A stretch of 64,000 nt of DNA from Megamerina dolium. Its lineage: Eukaryota; Arthropoda; Insecta; Diptera; Megamerinidae. The stretch is taken from the NCBI GenBank assembly GCA_963854835.1, contig OY978529.1, positions 46,012,821-46,076,820 of the forward strand, in the 5' to 3' direction. The notes under the pieces are model-generated. The model saw only the letters and a list, made by a program, of their open reading frames with translations. It was not told the DNA's origin and searched no databases. The translations under genes and the position numbers were made by a program. Of this stretch, positions 1-12,050 are shown in pieces. Within the stretch, counting starts at the first letter, position 1. Every line of letters begins with the position of its first letter.

Positions 1-1005
1 TGCGATTTTTTTCCTTAGTATTTATATTTAATATTAATAATTCATTAAAATAATAAAAAATTTACTTACTAAAAATATATTTATGTAAGGTATATATTGT
101 TTATTTTTTATTTACAAACTACTGTAACAAATTTGCAATTCGTTATTCTTTGCCACTTGTTATTAATATTATTTGTTATTATTATTAATATTATTAATAT
201 TATTATTATTATTGTTATATATTTTTAGCGACTTATTTCAATTCAAATACAAAGTTCGCATACCATACTAATGCGTATTTAATAAATTCAAAAGGACAAC
301 TTTTCTACGCGCTATGATCCTTTGCAATAACACCAAACCGTTTTGATAATGCGACAATAAACGCAATATTGCAAGTCGATAAGCGTATGATTGAAATTAC
401 GTTCTATAGCAAAACAAACGAAAAGAAAATTAAGAATAAGATGTTCGCCAGCAAAGCTCTAACCGCACTTGTGTGGTGCTTGATAACGACTGGTTTTCAA
501 TTTTTTTCAACAAAACCATTTCAACAATGAATGGGGAGGAAAACTACGTTTATGTGAGCTTGTATGCATGCCAGTGTATATTCATGTTCGTGTGCATACA
601 TATTCACTCAAAAATATTCATTTATATACAAAGCTATATTATTTATAATTACATATACATACATAGCAAGTGTGTATGCGTGTATCTACTCACGGATATG
701 GAGGCATATACGAATATCAAATGAAATCTTAATTGTTTGCCGTTTATTGAATCACTATTTTATACTATTATGATTATAATGATTTTTTTCGCCGGCTGGG
801 GTAGTGTTAAGAGTACTTTGCATAGCTACTGTTACCGTACTTTTACTAAGAATATATCATGTCTGCTGATATTATTGTCTTTTTAGGTGTCTGGCAATTG
901 ATAATGTTAAAAGTTAGTTTTTACAAAATAACAGGACCGGCTTTGAAGCGAAGTACTAAAACTTAATAAAAGGTATACAAAAGAGTTCTTTGTGTTTTTT
1001 TATCA
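1..1005. other. AT-rich non-coding stretch
   Basis: No coding signal or repeat family was recognised here. The only open frames are short and low-complexity. An imperfect (ATT)n/(TAA)n tract lies at about 163-222. Confidence 0.6.
163..222. repeat. Imperfect ATT/TAA microsatellite
   Basis: Repeated ATT triplets with occasional AAT and GTT interruptions are seen directly. There is no adjacent LINE 3' end to explain it as a retrotransposon tail, so it is called a simple repeat only. Confidence 0.7.
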
Positions 1006-1009
1006 GATA

Positions 1010-1430
1010 GATGCTTGTTGATTTTCTTCAACTTTGGAGAATATGAGTTCCTAGGTCGGTTTTGCTGTTTATGAACGATCGTTGTCATGCAGTAATATAA
1101 CTTTTTAACTGCCTTTGATCATCTGTTGTTGATAACGTTCAGCTGTAACAGTTTGACCAGATTCCAAAAGCTCATAGTAAAGGACTGCCTAAAGGACTAT
1201 ACCGCCAGACACACAGTAGCACTTTCTTTGTATGAATATTGGGTTTTTCCACCAATGTAGATAGTTGACCAGAATCAACCCTTACCCTTTCAACATTTAG
1301 GATTGTCGTACAGTATCCACTTTTCATCTCCCGTAATAATTTTATGCAAAATATTATTTTTTTTTTTTTAAACCGATAAAGCAAATCTTTCTTCCTTCTA
1401 TATCTTTCCCATTGCATGCAAACGAACCGA
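1010..1430 (-). mobile_element. Degraded mariner (DD34D-type) transposase relic
   Basis: Conceptual translation of the minus strand gives, in changing frames, pieces typical of mariner transposases: a TGDEKWILYDN-like block (first catalytic Asp region), a KKVLLCVW-like block, LYYELLESGQTVTAERYQQQM, and KVILLHDND (second catalytic Asp region). Stops and frameshifts separate the blocks. The third catalytic Asp region (PDLAPSDY-type) and both terminal inverted repeats were not found. It is a dead internal fragment, distinct from the rosa-like copies elsewhere in the window. Confidence 0.75.
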
Positions 1431-1508
1431 AAAAACTTGCTGTGTTACTCCTAACCGTATTGCATTCATTCGTATTCATTTTCAATTTAACATGGATTCT
1501 CATATATG

Positions 1509-2290
1509 TTCATACAGCTCATGCTTGTACTTTCTTCAGTACTCGCCACCAACCCAAATAGGTCCAAGAATCTTGCGTAGAACTTATCTCTCGAAAAATC
1601 CAAGCATTCTCTCATCTCAGGTAGAAATTGTCTAGGTTCAGCGAGATACATTCTGTCAAATAAGTACCCGGAAATCGGAAATTCTCATTTTTAATTTTCC
1701 CTCAGAGAATATTTAAAAAAAAAATTTTCCCAGGTTGGCACAACTGTCAGCCACTATTCTGTGAATTTTTATTGCTATGTGTCATTTAGTTTGGTTACGG
1801 CGTCATTAGGAACAAGTCAACCTTTTGTGTGCGTTGCGATTTTTACTATGGATAAAAATATCGAACAAAGAGTTTGTGTGAAATTTTGTGTTTCTAACGA
1901 AATTTCTTGTGCCAAAACGTTGGAAATATTGAAAAAAAACATTTGGTGATTCAACCATGTCGAAAACTCAAGTTTACGATTGGTATAAATCGTTCAAAGA
2001 GGGGCGAGAAGAAATCGCAACGCACACAAAAGGTTGACTTGTTCCTAATGACGCCGTAACCAAACTAAATGACACATAGCAATAAAAATTCACAGAATAG
2101 TGGCTGACAGTTGTGCCAACCTGGGAAAAAAAAATTTTTTAAATATTCTCAGAGGGAAAATTAAAAATGAGAATTTCCGGGTATTTATTTGACAGAATGT
2201 ATGTAAGGACAGAAATATTGAGAGATTTGTTGAGTATCACCTTCGTTCTTTCAGAGAAGGCTCAACTATTCAATTGCTTGCCTAGCCCTA
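1509..2290 (-). mobile_element. RTE retrotransposon 3'-region relic, interrupted by a mariner derivative
   Basis: Positions 1509-1648 and 2200-2290 read on the minus strand match contiguous parts of the RTE at 9.3-12.05 kb (its positions about 11520-11755, downstream of the reverse transcriptase). The two parts are separated by exactly one inserted palindromic element (1649-2199) and join again without loss at a TA dinucleotide. The relic is diverged and non-coding. Confidence 0.8.
1649..2199. mobile_element. Palindromic (fold-back) mariner derivative, 551 bp
   Basis: The left arm (about 1649-1842) and right arm (about 2012-2199) are near-perfect inverted repeats of about 190 bp. Outer ends read CATTCTGTCAAATAA on both sides, and TA is duplicated at 1647-1648 and 2200-2201, as Tc1/mariner insertion requires. 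The roughly 170-bp centre encodes the start of a mariner transposase (MDKNIEQRVCVKFCVSN, then after a one-base frameshift a TMSKTQVYDWYKSFKEGRE-like helix-turn-helix segment), cut off by the right arm. The left arm has a 7-nt internal insertion. It encodes no complete transposase and would be non-autonomous. Confidence 0.9.
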
Positions 2291-2730
2291 GCCTTGAGGG
2301 GGTGCCCAGTTTTTGTCATCATTTTTCCCCTCATACAAAATTTCAACCACCTTAATATGTATATAGGAATAGAAAAATTTATCTAATCCGCAATCTTATA
2401 TCCACCATAAATATACTTTCCTCATAATGCAAGTACTATGTATATGCCTATTCTGTAACCTAATTGCTTTAATCTAATTTAGTCATTTTTAGATTTAAAA
2501 TATTTTCCGAAATTTTGCAGAATCTCATGTATATCAAAAGCACTTCCATATTTTGTCGCGTCCAAATCGCGCTGATATCTTGAATTCTAGCATTCGGCTA
2601 TGCAGTACCATTATACAACAAAATATGGCAGGTCCGTGTGCAAGGGAGGGATTTTAGGGATTAAAACACCCTTCATTTTCGATCTTGATGTTATTATTTT
2701 TGTGCAAAAGACACGAATACTTCCGTTGTA

Positions 2731-2781
2731 GCGGCAGAAACAATTTACCATGGAAAAACTTCTAAAAGAGCTTTATGACAA
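2731..2781 (+). mobile_element. SINE fragment (body only)
   Basis: The stretch reading GGCAGAAACAATTTACCATGG and the following bases matches the complement of the body of the tRNA-derived SINE at 8625-9014. The tRNA-like head and 3' tail are absent. It is a short, diverged piece. Confidence 0.55.
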
Positions 2782-2799
2782 CAATACAAAATATATTTT

Positions 2800-5700
2800 T
2801 TTAACTTGATATAAAGAGAGCTTATCGTTACTTATTTCAATATAATAAGAATAGTCTGCAATCTCCTTAAGATATCTGCGATAAATCAAAGGGATCTTCT
2901 CAGATGTCTTTAACAAGGCGTTCAGTGCTTTTATTGCAGCTTAGCTGTCACTCAAGACAATATAGCGTTTGTTTAAGTGAATTCGAAAGTCGGTAGGTAA
3001 GGATCACTTGAATATACCTACATGCACGACTCTACCTGCATTCATTAAAATAAAAATATATTCATATGCACGTCATTTAAAAATAATTAAAATTAATTAA
3101 TTTAATGAATATTCGTTTCAGTAAAACGTTTATAACTTCTTTTAAATTATATTATGTACTATTCATACATTATTCATACATAAGATTTAACGTCGACAGA
3201 ATTAATGTCGAACAAAAAATTGAATTAATTAGGTTTTCGACAAAGTCATACAAACGAAATGCTACAACCTGTAAATAATACACCTTGAGGTGTATGCAAA
3301 AATACAATACTATTATAATAAATATTCGTACATTAAAATATATGATATGATTCTCTCTTCAAATCAACAAATCAACAACACCAAAAAAAAAACAAAGTTA
3401 ACACGTTATTTGTTTGTTTTTAAATTGCAAATATTAAGTATTTAATATTAGAAGCAATTTACACATACCCTCACACATAATATGGTATACGTATATACAC
3501 ACACGTGTAGAAAATCATCAAAATTATTATTATGTTATAATTATTATAATCCGTCCATCTGTCTATTGGTTAAATATGCACGGTTTTTGTTATTTTTAAT
3601 TTTATTTTGGTTTTTTTCGTAATCAAAATAAATGAAAACATCCTTTACATAACAGACATGCACATGCGTACAGTGTATTTCAAAACAAAATAATCTATAC
3701 TTATTATGATTTTCTAAATATAAACCAATAAGCATAAATTTAATTCTTATGTTAATTATGGTAGATAGTTTAGTGATGAATAAAGTGGAGTGATTTTGTA
3801 TAGAGATTTAAAAATTGTTGTTTTCGTTTGTAATGGAATAGAAATGAAAAGTTAATTTTATAGATATGAGCTAATAAAACTTAAAAAATATTACATATCT
3901 TGTTATAATTATATTTTAAGAAGCCCTAGCAGAATATAATTTCTTTTGATTTAAATTACATTTAAAAAGGGTTAAATTGTGTACTGCTCCATCCATAAAT
4001 TCTATAATATTTGTAGAATAACATGTTTACATTGTTTACAAGTAAACTAAATAATTCATAAATATGTGCTCTTTCCGATAGCATTTATATAAATTATTGA
4101 AATTTCCTATTTTTCCTTGTTTTTATTCAAACTGGCTTTTGTAATGATGCTTATCAGAAAAGTTATACAAATTCATCTCGAACAAATATTAACTAAAATA
4201 AGGAATTCGTTATGTCTATATTGATTTGTTATGGAATAATTGATCCTCTAAACTTAAATGGTGACGGTATCGGTATACCTCTTAACATAGTATGAGACAA
4301 ATGACAAACTTTCAACAGGAAACTTTTTACTTGTATTCCCAAACCATTTTCCAAATAAAATTTCTTCACTCCACCTTAGTGATTAATACGTTCTCAAATG
4401 AATGGAATTATTTTGCCGATGCCTGTGCCTCTATCTTTGACATCACTCTTCTATTTATTAGTGTTGGCAAGGCTATCAGTTTGTGACGATAATTATCGGG
4501 GATAAATTTAATTAAAGGATCCTAATTTAAAGAGCGCAAGCAAATAACAAACTGCTTCTACATTGATTCTAAATTGTCGATATAACACCTGTATTAGCGA
4601 TTCTAGACAAGAGAAGCATACTAAAGAATACCCTTCGGCTTATTCACACAAGGATAATATGTAGAATAAAACAAAGTTTTTGATCCATGGTCATGCCCAG
4701 ATCAATAAAATTAAAAACACACACGAATAGGCGGTTATGAAGCGAAAACTGATAGAACAAAGGTCCTCTTCTTAAAGAAATCATTATCGCAAATTTATCT
4801 AATTAAGATAAGAACCAGTTTAAAAAAAAAAAGAGAATCTAATTGTAAACATGTTTGCGAAACTGACAAATAATATATCATGAGAAGTTTGACGTCATTT
4901 GCAAACATCAAAACAATTAAATGTTCTATACATATACAAATACACATATATAAAATCGGAAAATCGTTAAATGTTGTACAAGTTGCAGGATTTATTATTT
5001 TCGAAACCGCATTTCCTAAGAAAACGATAAACAAGTGATATATTATAAAATGAAATAAATAAGATTATAGTCCAGCACACGAGCACGAGCCAATTAAATC
5101 ATGTTTTTGTTTGGTTTTTATTTTGTAATAAAAAGTCAAGATATTACGCACTTTACTGCAAAAGCTAATTGCGTAGTTATAATTTAGCAATTTAATTGTA
5201 ATGTTTAGTTACGATATACTTCGATAATATGAAATCAAGATAAAGCTTTGAAAATACCAGTCAACGGATAGAATCACATTTAAAAAAATGCAGCTTGATA
5301 CCTTTGTCTGGACTTGGTAAAGACGATATTTTCAAAGGTTTAAGATGGCGCAGAACTCCTTCGGGTGTTATGATATGAAGAGCACGTATGCTGAATTTCT
5401 TGATGTAATAAGTCAAACTAAAAATGATCCGATGTAGCCTGATCATCACCAGCCACAAAAACTTTTAATTTCATTGATGGATGAAACTCTGAATTTCACG
5501 TTTAATATTATAGTGTCATAAAATACGTTTGTATTTAACTTTCGGCTTTAAGTTTACCCATGTAATCTTAATAAAATTTTGAATTTAATTATTTACTTCT
5601 GAGAAAAAACATTTATTTACGATTTCTATAGTTTAGTTGTTGTTTGTTTTCAATTTTAAAAGAATCCTTCTGATTAGGGATACATAGTTCAAGACAATTA

Positions 5701-8105
5701 ACAAGGATATTATTAATTAAATCATCTGCATCTGAAATTAAAAACGGTATAGCTATGCTGATTCAATTCCTCCTATTATTTCGAAGATGGTAAGATTAAT
5801 CCAAAGCTATGCAAAAAGTAGGTTGATGACTGTCTTTATTTATGGCAAAAAGATCACAAAGAGATCAGAAAATTTGTGAGCAAACATATACCAGATCCAA
5901 AATATTTAAATTTTTTTATTATGAATAGATTGTTTTAAGCCTAGCTAATGAGCTAATAAGGTGGTGTTTATAAGCCCACACCTACTAGGGAGAGGGAGTC
6001 CAATGGTGTGTACTCATAAACACCACCTCATTGAGCGAAATTCCCATTTCAGTCGATAATTTTAAAAATATTAATTAATCAATATTAATTAAAGACAATT
6101 ATTAAATCGTACAAATAAAACTTTTCAGATTTGGGTATCCTTAAACCACTTACTAAATATTTGCTAAGTGAATTCATACAAGGTGGTGTTAATAGCTGAT
6201 TTGGGTTTTTTAAGCGGTTTTACTTCTTTTACGTGTACGCTGCTGCACGCGCAAATTTTTTTTTTTTTTATTTTGCGTTTTTTGCTGTGATATAGCAAAT
6301 GTTTACTGAAATGATCACATAGAGTTTATTGGCCAATAAGATAATTACCTTTTTATGAACTTATTTATGACATTATTTAATTTTCAACAGCTTTTATTAG
6401 AGCCAATAAGACACAGCAATTATATACTCACAACAAGAGAAATATGGAATAATATAATTAGTGCTGGACTTTAACGTCGGCTAGTTTAAATTTAGATTTG
6501 AGGTCATCTAATATTGTTTCCGGAGTGCAGAATTTTTTTCTCTAATAGATAAGCATAGATATAAAAAACAATTTGTAAAATTTATTTTCGAAAAATATAT
6601 AAAGGAATTTCCATTTAACACAAAGATGTACTAGATGGGACTAGTGAATTTGAAAGCAAACATTCCCACCTTTACTATATTTAGAAAATAAGAACACAGT
6701 AAACGATCTAACTTTACAACCAACTCATTAAGTATAAGTGATTAAGTATAAATAAGTATATTTAGCCTACAACAGGTAGTTTTTAAATTCGTGAGTGAAG
6801 TGGTTGTTATAATTTTTTAAAAACAAAATATTATCAAAAATCTTAAAGTTATCTTTCTTCTCAGAGAATTTATACATATTTTTTTTTTATTTTGTTTATA
6901 CATATTTATACGTCGATTCTGTTTTTCCCCATAAGGCCCCGAATAATATTTTTTATTTTAGTCGCCTCAAGGTGTCGTTTTTGTTGCTTCTAATTCTCAC
7001 CGACAAAGATTGTGTATTATTGTATTATTATATTAATTTTTCAAACATAATTATATGTGCAATTAATTAATACAACTTGCAATAAAATCATAATATTTTT
7101 ATAATATTTACAATCTACAATAAAGTTTGGTACAAACCAAGTACTACGTTTAGCTGGCCTGTATTGTGTATAAAGGAAAACTACGTCACATATCAGCTAA
7201 TTATGATTAGGTTTTTGTGCCGCTGAAAAATAAGTATAAAATACAATTATTTCTTCCTACATTGGTAATTTACATGTCAAATATGACTTTGCATGGAAGC
7301 CGTGCTGAATACTTTCCTTCTAATATCAAGAATTACTAAACGGTATCATGTATTTGCATATATAAATGAGTACATACATAAATGAAATATTTATTATTCT
7401 AAAATTACTCTTTTATGAACTTCCTTTCTCAAAAAAAAACTCGTCTTATTGATTGATCTTTATATTATTGTATTATCAAAAAATCAACCTTGACATACAT
7501 ATTTAACCATACACTACGTCATATTTTCGAATAAAGCTGACTTGAAAATGTTCAAAAATCGAAAAAGCACAAATATAGATATACGTTTAAGTAAAATTTT
7601 CTGTGAAAAGAACCAGATGACAGTAGCGTGCATAAACTCCAAATTTGCATTCAGCAACCCTAAATAGATACAGAAATATTTATCTCGTCTGCTAAACAAG
7701 ATCTTTTTTAGCAATGTCATTATTTTATTAAATTTCATAAAAGAATTGAATTGAGTTGTAGAAATACATAACATAACAGGTACCTACTATGAAAACTATA
7801 ATATTTACAACATTATTGTACATTATTAATTATTATAATCTTCTTATTATTAATGTTATTAAGTTATTCCTTTATTTTTGGTTAGCCGTATATTTCAAAT
7901 AAATAAGAAATTAACACTTTTGTTATCAATATTCTATCAAATATTAATTGTTATTGCTTCGCTTCTGTAAATGTTTTTTGTGTATAAAAATGAGTTTATT
8001 ATGTGGAAATATAATTTATGTTTTATACTTTAATGTATTTTAATTATAAGATCAATTAAATATACAAATTAAATATCATAGATTTACATACAATTATTAA
8101 ATAAA
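2800..8105. other. Gene-free AT-rich stretch
   Basis: No exon with conserved protein similarity, RNA gene or known transposon was recognised over this interval. The one structured item is a short hairpin at 5958-6029. Possible undetected UTR or intronic sequence cannot be excluded. Confidence 0.5.
5958..6029. repeat. 72-bp inverted repeat (hairpin)
   Basis: Two 25-base arms, AAGGTGGTGTTTATAAGCCC... and the complement ending ...ATAAACACCACCTC, flank a roughly 22-base loop. Four mismatches are seen. A third half-copy of the arm (AAGGTGGTGTTAATAGCTGA) occurs at about 6180. It may be a tiny fold-back repeat; no target-site duplication is evident. Confidence 0.6.
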
Positions 8106-8106
8106 T

Positions 8107-8229
<123 letters not shown>

Positions 8230-8624
8230 CGTATTATCATCAAAGACAAGTTTTGAGACCCAATTGTCAAATAAGTCAACAAAAATACATATGTACATGC
8301 ATGCATGTGTATTAAGACGTCTGGTGTTAATTAAAAAAAAAAGTACAGTGTTGTTGCTTGTAGTTATTAAAAAACAAGCCTTTGAGTATGATTTTTATTG
8401 GACACTTTAGAATAGTAGATTTTAGTAGATCCACTTGTATTCACCGTCAATTTTGTATTTGATGAAAGATGAGACTAAAGTGTTTTTTTGGATTAACTAA
8501 AGACTAAAGTGATCTGCATTATCTTGGATTTTCATAATATATCTAAAATTTTCAGAAGTGGAGAGATTTTGCTAAAACCACTCGTATATGGGGCAATAAG
8601 AAGAATTTTAAATAAAATTCTATA

Positions 8625-9014
8625 GGTTAGGTTAGGTTATGTGGCTGCCCTCTCTCTGAGAGAACACACTTAGGCCAGAAAGGCCCATTGTGATACCACT
8701 GAGCTTCTCTTCCAATGCTGTTGTGCGTGTTAAATTTGGACAGCATTAGAAGGGACCTACTTATATTAGCCGGTTCCGAACGGCAGAACTCTTGTGAAAT
8801 CACTTTAACTTAGTTTTTGTCACAGAGCTCTTTTAAGAAGCACTTTTGGCAAATTGTTACTGCCGGAAAAATTGGCAATTCTTGCCGGCAGGTGGGTACC
8901 GTTCGAAAGAAAAATCTTTTCGATATTAAATTTTGTTATGCTTCAGCCGGGGATTGAACCCACGACCTACAGATCAGAAGGCCAACGCACTAACCACTGA
9001 GCTACGGCACCCAC
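8625..9014 (-). mobile_element. tRNA-derived SINE, full-length copy
   Basis: Read on the minus strand from 9014, it begins GTGGGTGCCGTAGCTCAGTG, containing an RNA polymerase III A box (TAGCTCAGTGG), and then a B box (GGTTCAATCCC) about 50 bases on: the layout of a tRNA-like SINE head. A roughly 250-bp body follows, then a 3' end reading GCCACATAACCTAACCTAAC, that is, GCCACATA plus a (CCTAA)n tail. It codes for no protein. Related copies lie at 21.5, 22.3, 52.4, 55.6 and 63.6 kb. Confidence 0.88.
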
Positions 9015-9333
9015 TATAAAATTCTATACTTTCATAAATTTATAAAGAAAAAGAAAATGCGTGGATATATTCCGGGTAGCAAAAGTGACGGTTTGTAAGG
9101 TGCTCTAATGTATATTTATAGTATAAAAAAATAAAATGCGTGGATATACACCAATTCAAGTTCATGGCCAAAAAATATTAATATTTTGTATAAAATATTT
9201 ATACTAAATGACGTATTTTTCATATTTTTGTTCGTCTATTTCTTGAAGATAACACAGTGCAACAGCAGTTTAATGACTCAACGAGCCAATTTCACAAATA
9301 ATCTACGTATTATTTGAAGTACTTACTCAACCT

Positions 9334-12006
9334 AACCACGAATTAGGATGTGGATTTTTGGTCAGCAAGAGACTACGACATCTTGTCTCACAGTTCACGC
9401 CTGTGAACGAACGGCTGGCCACAATCCGCATCAAGGCAAAATTCTTCAACATCAGCCTTATATGTGCCCACGCTCCGACGGATGAGAAGGGCAATGTGAC
9501 CAAGGAGAGCTTCTTTCACCACCTCGAAGAAGCTTATAACCGCTGCCCCCGCCACGATATCAAAATCGTGCTTGGCGACTTTAATGACAGGGTGGGCAAG
9601 GAAGGTACCTTTGGTCCAACTGTCGGAAAATTCAGCCTCCACCAGAACACCTCCGATAACGGAATGAGGCTGATCGACTTCGCCGCAGCACGAAACATGG
9701 TAATTGGTGGTACCAGATTCCAGCATCTCGACATCCACAAAGCGACATGGCAGTCTCCAGATCAACGTACAAGAAACCAAATTGATCATGTGGTGATTGA
9801 CTGAAGGCATCCTTCCAGTGTGATGGACGTGAAATCGATCCGTGGTGCCAACATCGACTCGGATCACTACCTTGTTGCAGCTAAGGTGCGCACACGCTTA
9901 TGTGTCGCAAATAACAAGAGAAGTCCCACACAGAGAAAACTCGACGTCAGTAAGCTGCGATCACCAGAGACAGCAGATGCATTTTCCACTCGACTATCGG
10001 ATCTGCTTATGCAGAACACTCCCCCACTTGATGATACATGCGCACGGTGGTCACATATATCCCACTCCATGACTACTGCTGCCGAGGAGGTAATCGGTTA
10101 CTACCGGCCTCTGAGGAATGAGTGGTATGATCAGGAGTGTCGCGCAACGCGAGCTGTTAAGGAGCGGTACAGAGAGAAAAGGAGTGCAGAGAGACGTCTT
10201 TTCAGGCGCAAGAAAAGAGAACAAGAAAGACGCGAGTGTGAGGAGATAGAGATATGTACCGACAAAAATGAGACTCGAAAATTCTTCGAAAAGATCAAGC
10301 GCCTGAGTGGAGGTTTAAATCCCGGAGCCTCTTCTTGTCGTGATGGAAATGGGAATCTGGTTACAGATGTCCAGAGTGTACTGAGCCTATGGAGGGAACA
10401 CTTCTCCACGTTACTGAATGGCGATGCTACGAACAATTCCGCCAGTGGAGGAGATTGCCCGATAACCCCAATTACAGATGATGGTGTTGATGTTCCACCA
10501 CCCGACTATGACGAGGTTGAAACGGCCATTTTAAGGCTGAAGAACAAGAAAGCTGCAGGTGCTGATGGCCTGCCTGCCGAGTTGTTTAAGATCGGAGGCG
10601 ATGAGCTGCTCACCTGCATGCACCAGCTCATAAGCAGAATATGGTCGGATGAAAACATGCCTGATGATTGGAGGCTCAGTGTTCTCTGTCCTGTACATAA
10701 AAAAGGAGACCCCACAATTTGCGCCAACTACCGTGGAATAAGTCTCCTGAGCATCGCATACAAGGTTCTATCGAGCGTACTGTGTGAAAGGTTGAAGCCT
10801 ATGCTCAGCAACCTGATTGGACCGTATCAGTGTGGCTTCAGACCTGGTAAATCCACCATCGACCAGATTTTCACACTGCCCCAAATCCTGGAGAAGACCC
10901 AAGAAAAACAGATCGACACACACCACCTATTTGTTGATTATAAAGCCGCTTTCGACAGTCCGGTAAGGGATTACCTCTACGCAACAATGTCTGAGTTCGG
11001 TATTCCTGCACAGCTCATTCGACTTTGTAGAATGACACTGCATAACTCCCGTTGTGCAGTGAAAATTGGGAAGGACCTCTCTGCACCATTTAATACCGAA
11101 CGGGGTTTCAGACAAGGTGATTCGTTATCGTGCGACTTCTTCAATCTTATTATGGAGAAAATAATACGAGCTGCTGATCTACGACATAATGGCACTATCT
11201 TCAACAAAAGTGTCATGCTGTTAGCGTATGCCGACGATATTGACATAATCGGCATGAACACGCGAGCAATCAGTGCAGCATTCTCAGAGTTGGAAAGAGA
11301 GTCGCGTCGGATGGGTCTCACGGTGAACGAGGGCAAGACGAAGTATCTAGTGTCAACAAACAAAAAGTCCCGGCGTCTTGGACAGCACGTCACTGTTGAC
11401 AACTACGCTTTTAAAGTAGTAAGGGACTTTGTCTATCTTGGAACCAGCATTAACAGCAGTAATGACGTCAGCTTGGAGATCATGCGTAGGATAACTCTTG
11501 CTAACAGGTGTTACTTTGGGCTGAGTAAGCAATTGAGAAGTCGAGCCCTCTCTTGAAGAACGAAAACTACACTCTACAAGTCTCTCATCATGCCTGTCCT
11601 AACATATGGCGCTGAAGCCTGGACAATTTCCACCTCGGATGAGCGAATGCTTGGAGTTTTCGAGAGAAAAGTCCTGCGCAAGATCTTTGGACCTATTTGC
11701 GTTGGTGGCGAGTACCGAATAAGGTACAACCATGAGCTGTACGAGCTGTATGCCGATATTGACATAGTAAAGCGCATCAAAATCCAGCGGCTGTGCTGGC
11801 TAGGTCATGTCGAGCGAATGGAAGAACACGCTCCAGCTAAGAAGGTGTTATATTCGGAACCCGCTGGAGGACGACGCAGAAGAGGAAGACCAAACCTCCG
11901 GTGGAAAGACCAAGTACTGGAGAACCTGACGGCGCTTGGAATTTCTAACTGGTGAAAGCTAGCGAAGAACAGAGATGGCTGGCGAAGCATGATATTTTCG
12001 GCCTAA
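9334..12006 (+). pseudogene. RTE endonuclease/reverse transcriptase ORF with three in-frame stops
   Basis: All of this reads in one frame with no frameshift. Endonuclease motifs: LICAHAPTDE, IVLGDFNDRVG (GDFN), QIDHVVID and, beyond the first stop, DSDHYLVAAKVR. Reverse transcriptase motifs: AAGADGLPAELFK, NYRGISLLSIAYKVLS, QCGFRPGKSTIDQ, LFVDYKAAFD (motif A), RQGDSLSCDFFNLI (motif B) and LLAYADDIDIIG (catalytic YADD). The distal part holds the TYGAEAWTIS and RIQRLCWLGHVERM blocks and a basic RRRRGRPNLRWKD segment. In-frame TGA codons interrupt it at 9802-9804, about 11554-11556 and 11953-11955; the frame closes with TAA at 12004-12006. Where another copy in the window covers the same codon, it has CGN (Arg). 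The three stops and the missing N terminus make the copy non-functional as it stands. Confidence 0.9.
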
Positions 12007-12050
12007 ATTGATATTCGGTTGTTATGGCCACATAAGTAAGTAAGTAAGTA
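9334..12050 (+). mobile_element. RTE-type non-LTR retrotransposon, 5'-truncated
   Basis: A single element carrying an apurinic-type endonuclease followed by a reverse transcriptase, without an RNase H domain, then a 44-bp 3' UTR ending in GGCCACATAAG and a (TAAG/GTAA)n tail at about 12032-12050. Lack of RNase H, EN-RT order and a short tandem 3' tail are hallmarks of the RTE clade. The 5' part is missing: the reading frame enters inside the endonuclease at HELGCGFLVSKRL, so I estimate about 100 residues are lost. Further copies of its 3' half lie at 1.5-2.3, 46.8-47.0 and 62.6-63.4 kb. Confidence 0.9.

Noticed and set aside
8625..8641. TTAGG-like repeats as telomeric DNA
   Set aside because: Only about three units, located as the tail of a SINE copy; flies lack TTAGG telomeres.
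8945..9014. A functional tRNA gene
   Set aside because: The A and B boxes belong to a SINE head that recurs in several copies with the same downstream body, and the anticodon and acceptor stems do not fold properly.
9388..9867. Long minus-strand open frame opposite the RTE endonuclease
   Set aside because: Antisense shadow of the endonuclease frame; no family resemblance.
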